Below, piece after piece: positions 7,719 through 15,720 of a stretch of DNA of 29,336 nucleotides. The stretch is taken from assembly GCA_024226105.1 (NCBI GenBank), contig JAAELZ010000211.1, positions 1 to 29,336 of the forward strand. Reading direction: 5' to 3'. Position 1 is the first letter of the stretch, and each line of letters begins with the position of its first letter. Below the pieces are notes generated by a model. The model did not search any database and was not told the DNA's origin. It saw only the letters and a program-made list of their open reading frames with translations. A program made the position numbers and the translations under genes. Origin of the DNA: Pseudomonadota bacterium. GTDB lineage: Bacteria > Pseudomonadota > Gammaproteobacteria > Arenicellales > Poriferihabitantaceae.

Positions 7719-9445
7719 GATTGTGCAGCCTTCCTCAGTTTGGTCGTTTGACGAGTGTTTACGTCGCCGTTCTGATCCAGCGCCACGGCGTAGTCTCGTA
7801 CAGCACTTTGCTGGCTGACAAAACCAAGGGCAACATCACGCGCTACAGCTGCCGGCTGGCGTTCAAACGGCAAGCCATAGCCGCCGCCGCCCGGGGTCTC
7901 CAGACGCACGCACTGGCCTTTCTTCAATTTGATCCCAACCATTTTTGAAACCATCGGCGGGATGTAATCGCCATCCTGCTGCTGGTAGGTGAATTTGTTA
8001 AGCGCCGCCGGTTTGCCACCGACAACGCCGGGGGGAGGGAATTTTCCACGTTCACCAAATAAAAAGACATCCGCATTTTCTTCCAGCAATTCAATTTCAT
8101 AGATTGCCCCAAGACCGCCACGGTGGCGTCCCGGTCCACCACTGTCAGGACGCAGGCTCCATTGGGTGAACATTACCGGATAAGCAGCTTCCAGTATTTC
8201 TGCCGGAGGAATGGTCGCGGTAGAAATTGGCGCATTACCATGGTTCAGGCCGTCGCCTTCAGGATGGCCACCATGACCGCCACCAAAAAATGAGAACATC
8301 ACCCAACGGCTTTTGTCTTTGCGAAAACCGGCAAGTGACAGGGCATTGATTGTACCATAAGCGCAACCATTGACCCGTTCGGGTGCCACATCCGCCAGGG
8401 CACAGAAAATCACGTCGATAATGCGCAGGATGGTTTCAGTATAACCCCCGACCGGTTTGGGCGCGCGTACGTTCAACAGTGAGGAATCCGGGATGATCAC
8501 CTCGATTGGCTCCAGAACGCCGGCATTGGCCGGGACTTCCGTAAACAGGTGTTTGGTGGCCACATAGATTGAGGCAATGGCGGTGGAGAGCGAGATATTG
8601 ACCGGTCCGGCACAGGCATCCGACGTGCGGCTAAAATCAAGCGTCATCCGATCATCTTTGATGGTCATATCCAGTACAATTTTCAATGGCTTGTCAACAA
8701 TGCCGTCATTGTCGAGAAAGTCTTCGGCTGAATAAGTTCCATCCGGCAAATCAGATATATTTGCCGCCATCAGTTTGGCCGCGCGATTGCGCAACTCCAG
8801 TAATGCTTCTGCCACAATTGTATCGGAATACTCATCCAGCAGTGCCTTCATCCGCCGCATTCCCAAATCAAGTGCGTTGATCTGTCCGTTCAGGTCGCCA
8901 TAAAGACTGCCAGGCAAGCGTGAATTCGCCAGCAGAATATCGACCACGTCCTGACGCAGCTCGCCCTTGCAAAAAAGTTTTACCGGCGGGATCAGCATGC
9001 CTTCCTGAAAACTTTCCGTAGCAACCGGGTTGTAGTTCCCGGGCACGTTGCCACCCACATCGTGCCAGTGACCGACCGAGGCAAGGAAGCAGAATATCTG
9101 GCCGTCCCGGTAGAAAGGCTGCACCAGCCTGAAATCTGAAAGATGAGTGCCACCATCATAGGGGTCATTAAAAATATAAATGTCGCCATCAGCCAGGTCA
9201 CCGTCCTTTGACGCTTTTTCAATCACTGCTTTCACAGCAAAAGACATGGCGCCGACGAAAATTGGCAAACCGGATTTACCCTGCACCAGCGTTTCGCCGG
9301 TCTTGGCGTGGTAAAGTCCGTGTGAGGCATCATGTGCCTCAGCAATTATTGGATTGAATGCGCTACGAAACAAGGTGGCATCCATTTCGTCCGCGATTTG
9401 TTCCAGACGGCCTTTCAGCACCGCCAGGGTCACTGGATCAATCAT
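7715..9445 (-). CDS. hyuB: Hydantoinase/oxoprolinase family subunit B
   Basis: A 576-residue HyuB-type subunit. Family landmarks are DPVTLAVLKGRLEQI at the N-terminus, ATLFRSAFNPIIAEAHDASHG, the NDPYDGGTHLSDF segment, GHWHDVGGNVPG, and the glycine-rich GGGHGGHPEGDGLNHG followed by RPDSGGPGRHRGGLG. It is the partner of HyuA in the ATP-dependent amidohydrolase complex. The ATG at 9445 is chosen because GAGG lies 6 bp upstream (9455-9452); a TTG four codons earlier is possible but has no suitable site. The start overlaps the end of the upstream lyase gene by 8 bp and the end overlaps hyuA by 4 bp, which marks a compact operon with coupled translation. Confidence 0.92.
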   Translation of the reverse strand: MIDPVTLAVLKGRLEQIADEMDATLFRSAFNPIIAEAHDASHGLYHAKTGETLVQGKSGLPIFVGAMSFAVKAVIEKASKDGDLADGDIYIFNDPYDGGTHLSDFRLVQPFYRDGQIFCFLASVGHWHDVGGNVPGNYNPVATESFQEGMLIPPVKLFCKGELRQDVVDILLANSRLPGSLYGDLNGQINALDLGMRRMKALLDEYSDTIVAEALLELRNRAAKLMAANISDLPDGTYSAEDFLDNDGIVDKPLKIVLDMTIKDDRMTLDFSRTSDACAGPVNISLSTAIASIYVATKHLFTEVPANAGVLEPIEVIIPDSSLLNVRAPKPVGGYTETILRIIDVIFCALADVAPERVNGCAYGTINALSLAGFRKDKSRWVMFSFFGGGHGGHPEGDGLNHGNAPISTATIPPAEILEAAYPVMFTQWSLRPDSGGPGRHRGGLGAIYEIELLEENADVFLFGERGKFPPPGVVGGKPAALNKFTYQQQDGDYIPPMVSKMVGIKLKKGQCVRLETPGGGGYGLPFERQPAAVARDVALGFVSQQSAVRDYAVALDQNGDVNTRQTTKLRKAAQS

Positions 9446-10331
9446 TGTTATCCTCAAAGTTTACCGCATCGTAACTTGCTCCAAGGGCCAGCAGGTCATC
9501 GGTGCCGAGCAATCCGTTTAATCCGTCGAAGTCCAGCATCCGGTGTTGAAACGGCACGTTTGACCCATGAGTTTTAAGGCTAGAAAGATATTCCTGTATG
9601 GTCCTGGCTATGGCTCGCACCATGCCACCTGGAAAGATTGCAAGCGAAAATCCGATGGTTTTCAGTTCTGCAGCGGTTTTCTGGGGCGTCCTGCCACCCT
9701 CGACCATATTGGCCATCAGCGGTAGGCGAGATCCAAAACGCTCGACAATCGCCTGAATCTGTTCCATGGATTGTGGCGCTTCGACAAAAAGGATATCAGC
9801 CCCGGCCTCGGTATACTGTTCCGCGCGGTCCAGAGCAGCGTGAAAGCCTTCCACCGCAATGCCATCGGTACGCGCAATAATCAGGGTATCAGAACTACGC
9901 CGTGCATCCAGTGCCGCTTTGATCTTGCCGACCATTTCAGCGCTACTCACCAGTGTTTTGCCGCTCAGGTGACCGCAACGTTTGGGCAGGGTCTGATCCT
10001 CCAGCTGGATAGCGCCAGCCCCTGCGGATTCGAATAGGCGTATCGTGCGCATGACGTTGAGTGCATTGCCAAAACCGGTATCAGCATCGACCACAATGCG
10101 CAATTTACAACGTTCTGAGATTACCGACAGTGTTTCGGCAACTTCGGACATGCCAACCAGTCCGATATCCGGACGCCCAAATCGTGTATAGGCGATAGAT
10201 GCCCCCGAAAGATAGGCTGCGTGAAACCCCGCCTGTTCCACCATGGCGGCACCGAACGCATCAAATATGCCGGGAGCGATGGCAATCTCATCCCCGGATA
10301 ACTGGCTTTTCAGGTTTGGGTGGAGCGTCAC
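9438..10331 (-). CDS. Isocitrate lyase/PEP mutase family C-C lyase
   Basis: A 297-residue TIM-barrel enzyme of the isocitrate lyase/PEP mutase superfamily. Metal-binding DADTGFG is at residues 82-88, QLED at 109-112, and the lyase signature PKRCGH at 116-121 with catalytic Cys119, which separates true C-C lyases from PEP mutases and hydrolases. Known relatives of this size are 2-methylisocitrate lyase, 2,3-dimethylmalate lyase and oxaloacetate decarboxylase. The gene starts with GTG at 10331, overlapping the small-subunit hydratase gene by 4 bp. The direct pairing with a LeuC/LeuD-type hydratase resembles the dimethylmaleate hydratase plus 2,3-dimethylmalate lyase pair known from anaerobic nicotinate breakdown. 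By analogy the product would be pyruvate plus a short acid. Confidence 0.88.
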   Translation of the reverse strand: MTLHPNLKSQLSGDEIAIAPGIFDAFGAAMVEQAGFHAAYLSGASIAYTRFGRPDIGLVGMSEVAETLSVISERCKLRIVVDADTGFGNALNVMRTIRLFESAGAGAIQLEDQTLPKRCGHLSGKTLVSSAEMVGKIKAALDARRSSDTLIIARTDGIAVEGFHAALDRAEQYTEAGADILFVEAPQSMEQIQAIVERFGSRLPLMANMVEGGRTPQKTAAELKTIGFSLAIFPGGMVRAIARTIQEYLSSLKTHGSNVPFQHRMLDFDGLNGLLGTDDLLALGASYDAVNFEDNND

Positions 10332-10831
10332 GTTGCAGCATCCCTTGTTGCCAGCCTTTTTTCCAGATGCTTCACCAGACCACCGTCTCTTACTATTTCC
10401 AGAAGATTGTCAGGCAATCGATCGCACTGATAGGTCTCATCGGTGGTGTGATTGGTAATTACGCCGTTTGCTGCATCTGCTGATATTTCATCACCCATGC
10501 GTATATTACCGGCATTTTTGCAAGTCAGCGCAACAACGCCAAAATTCAAGGCATTGCGAAAGAAAATTCCGGCAAAGGATTTGGCAACCAGTGTGCGCAC
10601 GCCAAGAAACTGCAGAGCCTGCACTGCCTGTTCGCGAGAAGAACCAATGCCGAAATTCTCACCGCCAACTATCACATCACCCGGATTTACATTCCCGGCA
10701 AATTGCGGATCAGCTGCCTCAAGACAATGATCGGCAAGTTGTTTTAGCGGGCCTTTCATGTAGAGACCGGGGGCAAGAATATCCGTATCGATGTTGTCAC
10801 CAAATACCCAGGCTTTCCCGTTTTTTGTCAT
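10328..10831 (-). CDS. LeuD-like hydro-lyase small (swivel) subunit
   Basis: A 167-residue swivel-domain subunit of the aconitase superfamily, of the separate LeuD type. Visible motifs are FGDNIDTDILAPG near the N-terminus, the substrate-binding GGENFGIGSSREQA loop, and AKSFAGIFFRNALNFG. It should complete the active site of the LeuC-like subunit encoded immediately upstream. The ATG at 10831 overlaps the upstream stop as ATGA, and GGGTAGG lies just in front of it. Annotation as 3-isopropylmalate dehydratase is possible on family grounds. Placement in a catabolic operon without other leucine genes argues instead for a catabolic hydratase of a maleate-like substrate. Confidence 0.88.
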   Translation of the reverse strand: MTKNGKAWVFGDNIDTDILAPGLYMKGPLKQLADHCLEAADPQFAGNVNPGDVIVGGENFGIGSSREQAVQALQFLGVRTLVAKSFAGIFFRNALNFGVVALTCKNAGNIRMGDEISADAANGVITNHTTDETYQCDRLPDNLLEIVRDGGLVKHLEKRLATRDAAT

Positions 10832-12105
10832 ATCCTACCCTCTTCAAGAAATTCCCGTGGATCAGTAATGAAACCGGTCACTGCACTTGCCGCCACAGTG
10901 TAGGGTGAACCGAGGTATACCTTTGACGTCAAAGCTCCCATACGTCCCTGAAAATTACGTGCGGTCGAGGAAATGCAGGTTTCATTTTCAGCCAGTACAC
11001 CCGCGCCATATCCAGCGCAAGCCCCACACCCCGAGGGCATCAGGATAGCGCCAGCTGCAGTCAGAGTTGCCAATGTACCATCACTCGCAGCGGCAGCGGT
11101 AATTCTGGTGCTCGCGGGCGCCAGTAGCAAACGGGTACTGCTGGAAATTTTGCGACCTTTCAAAACGGCGGCAGCCATATGCAGGTCATCCAGTTTTGCC
11201 CCGGTACAGCCCCCGATATAGGCCTGATGCACAGATACGCCCGTATGCATGTCCACTGGTGCGCAATTGGCCGGAGAATGAGGTGCTGCCACATAGGGGG
11301 AAAGGCTTGAGGCATCCACGAGGTGTGTTTTCAGATATTCTGCATCCGCGTCGCCCAACCATTTTTCTCGATCACCCGCATCACCGCCCGCGGCGCGAAT
11401 ATAGTCTGTTGTCGTTTCATCAGCAGCAATCAAACCGGTCTGTGCTCCAAGTTCCGCTGCCATGTTGCACAGCGTCATGCGGCTCATCATTGGCATATCG
11501 CAAACCGTGTTTCCGCAATACTCAATCACCTGATATTCCGCGCCACCTGTGCCTATACGTGCACATAGATGAAGGATGATATCCTTGGCGCATATGCCGG
11601 TTCCAAGAGAACCGTTTATATCGACACGTATGGTGCCCGGGACTTTTATCCATGTCTCGCCCGTTACCAGAATCCCGGCCATATCGGTGGCTCCCACGCC
11701 AAACATGAAACATCCAAATGCCCCCCCGGTTGGTGAATGGCTGTCACCGCCAACCACGAATTTGCCCGGTGACAAGTGGCCGCGCTCAGGCAGAACCACA
11801 TGGCAGATGCCCTGCATATCATAAAATCTGCTAATCCGGTTATCGCTCACCCATTTTCGGGTCATATCCAGTATTGCGGCACTCATCGCATCAACCGCCG
11901 GCACAAAATGATCCGAGATCACCACCACTTTGTCCGGGTTCCAGACTGTTGCACCAAGCTGTTCCAATATCGGTTTCACCCGCCGAGGACCGCCGCTGTC
12001 ATGCATCATCGCCAGATCGACCGTGCAGGTTACCACCTCGCCCGGATTAACGCTTTGGCGTCCGCATGCGCGTGCTATTATTTTTTCTGCCAGTGTTGCG
12101 GCCAT
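10828..12105 (-). CDS. LeuC-like [4Fe-4S] hydro-lyase large subunit (aconitase superfamily)
   Basis: A 425-residue catalytic subunit of the aconitase/3-isopropylmalate dehydratase superfamily. The three cysteines expected to bind the [4Fe-4S] cluster are C300 in YIGGCTGAKLDDL and C360/C363 in PSGCGACAGYGAG. The substrate-side motifs VVGGDSHSPTGGAFG and GVGATDMAG are also present. The first cysteine loop reads CTGAKLDDL rather than the CTNG of biosynthetic LeuC and aconitase, which suggests a divergent substrate pocket. The short length matches stand-alone maleate- or dimethylmaleate-hydratase-type subunits. It starts 21 bp after the dddP stop and overlaps the small-subunit gene by 4 bp. The ribosome binding site is weak (GGAAC about 10 bp upstream of the ATG). 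Confidence 0.88.
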   Translation of the reverse strand: MAATLAEKIIARACGRQSVNPGEVVTCTVDLAMMHDSGGPRRVKPILEQLGATVWNPDKVVVISDHFVPAVDAMSAAILDMTRKWVSDNRISRFYDMQGICHVVLPERGHLSPGKFVVGGDSHSPTGGAFGCFMFGVGATDMAGILVTGETWIKVPGTIRVDINGSLGTGICAKDIILHLCARIGTGGAEYQVIEYCGNTVCDMPMMSRMTLCNMAAELGAQTGLIAADETTTDYIRAAGGDAGDREKWLGDADAEYLKTHLVDASSLSPYVAAPHSPANCAPVDMHTGVSVHQAYIGGCTGAKLDDLHMAAAVLKGRKISSSTRLLLAPASTRITAAAASDGTLATLTAAGAILMPSGCGACAGYGAGVLAENETCISSTARNFQGRMGALTSKVYLGSPYTVAASAVTGFITDPREFLEEGRI

Positions 12106-12126
12106 TATTTTTATAGTTCCAGGCGA

Positions 12127-13452
12127 CTAGTTTCCCATCAATACCGGGTCAAATGGATAGGTGGTCAGGTTTTCGTGACCATCTTGTGTTATCAGGACCT
12201 GATCTTCAAGCTTGATCGAGAAATCCCCTCCTACAGCACCTACGAGTGCTTCGACGCACAGCACCATTCCGGGCTCCAGAACATAGTCGAATGCCCCTTC
12301 GACAAACTGGCTTGGATAGGCAATTGTTGGCCATTCATCGCACAGGCCCACGCCGTGCATTTTGCAACCATATTTCAGAGGTTCAAATACATCGTCGAGA
12401 TGGTGCCCGCCATAGGTCAACTCGCTCATACTGACGCCTGGTTTCAGCATTTCAATATTGGTCATTATATGCTCATGTGCGTGGCGCATAGCATAGACCA
12501 TTTCATTTGATGGCTTATCATCGCCAAACCACCAGGTTCGAGAAATATCAACGCAGATGCCATAAGTGCCGATCAGATCGGTATCAAAGGCGACTATCTC
12601 ATTGTTTTGCAGAATTCGGGGGCCACATTCCTGGAACCACGGATTAGTTCGCGGGCCAGTTGTCAGCAAACGCGTCTCAATCCATTCACCACCACGTTTG
12701 ATGTTTTCTGCGTGAAGAACCGCCCAGATTTCATCCTCGGAAAGGCCCGTCCGTGTCTGCTCATACATCGCACCAACGGCGGTTTCGCCAGCATGCATGG
12801 CGCAGCGCATGGCAAGGATCTCATCGGGCCCTTTTATCGAGCGGCTTTTCTCGGTAACTTCCTCACCTTCCTCAATCGTGAAGCCCGTTGCTTCAAGCGC
12901 CTTCAGACCGGCAATCTGAATTTTGTCGACGGCCAGGGCGCGGTTATCACCGGAATGTTCACGCATTAATTCGTCAACCTGAACAACGAAACTCCTTGCA
13001 TCGTCTTCACCCTTGTCACCGCTGACCATATAAAAGGATGAAGCGCCCGAGCGGCATTCTCGAACCAGTGGATTGAAATCCGCCAGAAAAGGCGAATTCT
13101 TGTAATCCCAGATCACCATATATCCGTCGGCACACAAAAGGACCGCACGGAAAGGATTGTGGGTATTCCACAATTGCATGTTTGTGGTGTCTGTGGCGTA
13201 GCGGATATTAAGCGGATCAAACATCAGCAACCCACCATAGTGCCGCTCTACTATGTGCTGGGTAAGCCGCTTCCAGCGAAATTCCCGCATACGCTGTAGA
13301 TTTGGTAAGGTCAGTCCGGCCCTCTCCCACTCCCGGAAGGCCAGTTGAGTTGGTCCGATTTCGATACGGTCAAGATCGTTTGGTGTTCCATCACCCAGGG
13401 TCGTTCCTCGGCTTGGATCTATCTTGCGGATGTCAGAATAATACTGTTTCAT
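12127..13452 (-). CDS. dddP: DMSP lyase DddP (M24 metallopeptidase fold)
   Basis: A 441-residue M24-fold protein that I recognise as DddP, which cleaves dimethylsulfoniopropionate into dimethyl sulfide and acrylate. The N-terminus (RKIDPSRGTTLGDGTPND, then RIEIGPTQLAF) is characteristic. The residues described as binding the two metal ions in Roseovarius DddP (D295, D297, D307, H371, E406, E421) and the catalytic D377 all align here with a constant offset of five: D290, D292, D302, H366, E401, E416 and D372. ATG at 13452 is chosen because it gives the family's normal length and start, with GGAA 8 bp upstream. A longer frame to 13596 adds a non-conserved extension. It is the first gene of the seven-gene operon and the only one with a clear sulfur-cycle role. 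Confidence 0.92.
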   Translation of the reverse strand: MKQYYSDIRKIDPSRGTTLGDGTPNDLDRIEIGPTQLAFREWERAGLTLPNLQRMREFRWKRLTQHIVERHYGGLLMFDPLNIRYATDTTNMQLWNTHNPFRAVLLCADGYMVIWDYKNSPFLADFNPLVRECRSGASSFYMVSGDKGEDDARSFVVQVDELMREHSGDNRALAVDKIQIAGLKALEATGFTIEEGEEVTEKSRSIKGPDEILAMRCAMHAGETAVGAMYEQTRTGLSEDEIWAVLHAENIKRGGEWIETRLLTTGPRTNPWFQECGPRILQNNEIVAFDTDLIGTYGICVDISRTWWFGDDKPSNEMVYAMRHAHEHIMTNIEMLKPGVSMSELTYGGHHLDDVFEPLKYGCKMHGVGLCDEWPTIAYPSQFVEGAFDYVLEPGMVLCVEALVGAVGGDFSIKLEDQVLITQDGHENLTTYPFDPVLMGN

Positions 13453-13760
13453 GGCCATCATTCCAATCTGTTTTATCAACGGTAAGAACATTACAAATTG
13501 GTTGTCAATGAATTTTTGTGCCGATCCTGGCATCGCAAAAGGAATGCGGCTGGCAGTCGGGGGATGGATGGTTTGCGCGGCTTTTTTCAAATGCAAAATT
13601 AATAGATTGATTCAGGAAAGCTCTCTATTGTCAGTTGAGTTTTTCTATATATCTGGATAGCTGCTCTCGCGGCAAGAACTGCGGAGAGCAATTTGAACAT
13701 TTGACTTTTTGACGGGTACTTCTGTTCGCACTGCCTTGCATATTCCCGCAAATTTGAGAT
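13453..13760. other. Leader region of the dddP operon
   Basis: About 308 bp between the dddP start and the decayed end of the SulP gene, with no coding sequence that I can support. It should contain the operon promoter; a candidate promoter and an overlapping inverted repeat are listed separately. Confidence 0.5.
13646..13690 (-). promoter_or_regulatory. Candidate dddP-operon promoter with overlapping inverted repeat
   Basis: Read on the minus strand, TTGCCG (13675-13670) is followed after 18 bp by TATATA (13651-13646), about 195 bp upstream of dddP. An inverted repeat, TGCTCTC at 13662-13668 and GAGAGCA at 13684-13690, brackets the -35 element. A bound regulator would occlude RNA polymerase. 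Pattern-based only; no regulator gene sits next to the operon. Confidence 0.33.
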
Positions 13761-15540
13761 TTACAAATTGAGAGTATCAGGATCAATGTCCAAAATTGCC
13801 TGATAGTGACTCAAATAGACCTTGCCGGTCAGGTGCTTGAAAAACTCCATTTTCTTCAAGCCGTCCATAACCGGGCCTTTGATTTCGGACATTCAAAACA
13901 GAACACCTGAATCTTTAAGCCTGTGGTTGATTTCTTCAATGCTTTCAAGTGCGCTCGCGTCAATGGCGTTCACGGCTGAACACATCAGAACTACATGTTT
14001 GATTTCAGGACGGCTGGTTATGTAGCCGTAAATAAAATCCTCCAGATAGCGGGCATTGGCAAAATACAGGCTTTCGTCGATCCTGATGGAAACGACCGAG
14101 GGACTGGTGTTTACATTGTGGCGCAGAATATTACGGAAGTGCTCGCTCCCCGCGACATTGCCAACAATCGCCAAATGCGGCCTGCTGGTATTATAAAGAT
14201 GGATTCCCACGGACAAGGCAACACCGACCGTAATACCCAGTTCCAAACCGAATATCAGCGTCACCACTATTGTTGCCAGCATCGCTGAAAAATCCGTGCG
14301 TGAATACCGCCAGGTGTGACGCATTGTTGCAAAGTTGATAAGCGAAACAACCGCAACAATGATAATTGCCGCCAGCGTCGCGACTGGAAGATAATATAGC
14401 ATAGGCGTCAGCAATAGCGTCGCGACAGCAATGCAAACGGCAGTGAAGGCGCCAGCCGCAGGGGTCTTTGCGCCGGCATCAAAGTTGACGACCGAACGCG
14501 AGAAACCTCCGGTTACCGGATAGGCCCCTGAAAATGCCGAGCCGAGATTTGCCATCCCAAGACCAATCAGTTCCTGATTTGGATTGATGCGCTGCCGTTT
14601 CTTTGCCGCCAGTGTCTGGGCAATCGAGATAGACTCCACGAAGCCAATTATACTGATAAGCATCGCCGGGCCTGCAAGTGCCGACCATAATTCCATATCA
14701 AAGGAAGGAATTGAAAAACCTGGCAATCCAACCGGTACTTCACCGATAATGTGCACACCGTAACCGGCAAAGTCAAAAACCGCGGAAACAATTACCGTCA
14801 CGCTGACTGCAATCAGCGGGCCGGCCTTGGCGAGAACCGACGCCAGAATTGAGTTGGCACCTTTGGAAATCAGGAAAGGTTTTAGGAGATTTTCTGGACC
14901 AGTACAAAAATACAATAACGCCGATGCCCAATATCAGACTGATCAGATTGGTTTGTGTGATTTGTCCCAGAATAGATGTGACCAGCTGATAAAATCCTCG
15001 CCCCGCAACCTTTATGCCAAGAAGATGTTTTAGCTGGCTGGTTGCTATGATAATTGCCGCCGCATTGATAAAACCGGTAATCACCGGATGGCTTAGAAAA
15101 TTGGCCAAAAAACCCAGTCTGAATACTCCCATGGCCAGCAGGAACAGGCCTGAAATGAATGCAAGCAGGATCGCGGCGGTCAGATATTCCGCTGTACCCT
15201 GATCGGCAATTGTGCCAACCGCGGAAGCAGTCAACAGGGAAACGACCGCCACAGGGCCAACCGCCATCACTCGACTGGTGCCAAATAGCGCATAGGCAAC
15301 GAGTGGTAAAATGCTGGCATACAGGCCAATTTCCGGAGGCAGCCCGGCAAGCAGTGCATAGGCCAGGGCCTGGGGGATGAGCATTATAGTGACAGTGATC
15401 GCGGCAACCAGATCGTTTGAAAACGTATTCGTGTTGTAGGTAGCAAGCCATTCAGCTGGTGGAAACCAGCTGGAAATTGTGCCCGAATTTAGATCCAGTC
15501 TGACCTGTTTGGCTGCATTCACCAATTTATCAAGTTTCAA
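13761..15540 (-). pseudogene. SulP-family anion transporter, broken by a frameshift and an in-frame TGA
   Basis: A complete but disrupted SulP (SLC26-like) permease gene. The first part, from TTG at 15540 with GGGG 8 bp upstream, encodes the transmembrane core with IPQALAYALLAGLPPEIGLYAS and SHPVITGFINAAA. Between about 14870 and 14895, in an A-rich stretch, the frame shifts; the sequence continues in another frame with LAKAGPLIAVSVT, PVTGGFSRSVVNFDAGAKTP and the STAS domain. A TGA at 13895-13893 interrupts the STAS domain, and the same frame continues in clear homology (MSEIKGPVMDGLKKMEFF and LTGKVYLSHYQAI) to a TAA at 13761. SulP proteins carry sulfate, bicarbonate or dicarboxylates with proton or sodium. 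Two separate lesions make function unlikely. It lies directly upstream of the dddP operon on the same strand. Confidence 0.88.
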
Positions 15541-15552
15541 GATAAGGTCCCC

Positions 15553-15691
15553 TTGACTGGATTATCGGAAAATCTATTGGGCTGAAGTCAAAAAATAGTG
15601 CCAGACCAAATAGCCTGATGATCAAATTCAGCCAGTATTTGTCTCATGCGCTAACCAATTACATATGCTCTGCTGATGGAGCAGATTTTTT
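15553..15691 (+). ncRNA. Possible small RNA ending in an intrinsic terminator
   Basis: The gap between the SulP pseudogene and the aminotransferase ends in a plus-strand terminator-like hairpin at 15669-15691, although no plus-strand gene lies upstream of it for more than 10 kb. A weak promoter can be read at TTGACT (15553-15558), 16 bp before TATTGG. A short untranslated transcript of roughly 100 nt is therefore possible. No known RNA family is recognised. Confidence 0.2.
15669..15691 (+). terminator. Intrinsic terminator-like hairpin, plus strand
   Basis: TCTGCT (15669-15674), loop GATGG and AGCAGA (15680-15685) form a perfect 6-bp stem followed by six T residues (15686-15691). The T-tract follows only on the plus strand, so it does not serve the minus-strand aminotransferase directly. 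Confidence 0.5.
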
Positions 15692-15720
15692 ATTCAGGGA
15701 TGCTACGAAACCAGGGTAAT

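Noticed and set aside
10328..12105. Calling the LeuC/LeuD-like pair the leucine-biosynthesis enzyme
   Set aside because: The large subunit has a divergent first cysteine loop, no other leucine genes are present, and the pair is embedded in a catabolic operon; the family name alone does not fix the substrate.
13453..13596. N-terminal extension of DddP in the same frame
   Set aside because: The family normally begins at the residues encoded from 13452, where a GGAA site is correctly spaced; the extension has no conserved features.
13893..13895. The in-frame TGA in the SulP gene as a recoded codon (selenocysteine or tryptophan)
   Set aside because: Homologues have no special residue here, a separate frameshift also breaks the gene, and no selenocysteine element is visible.
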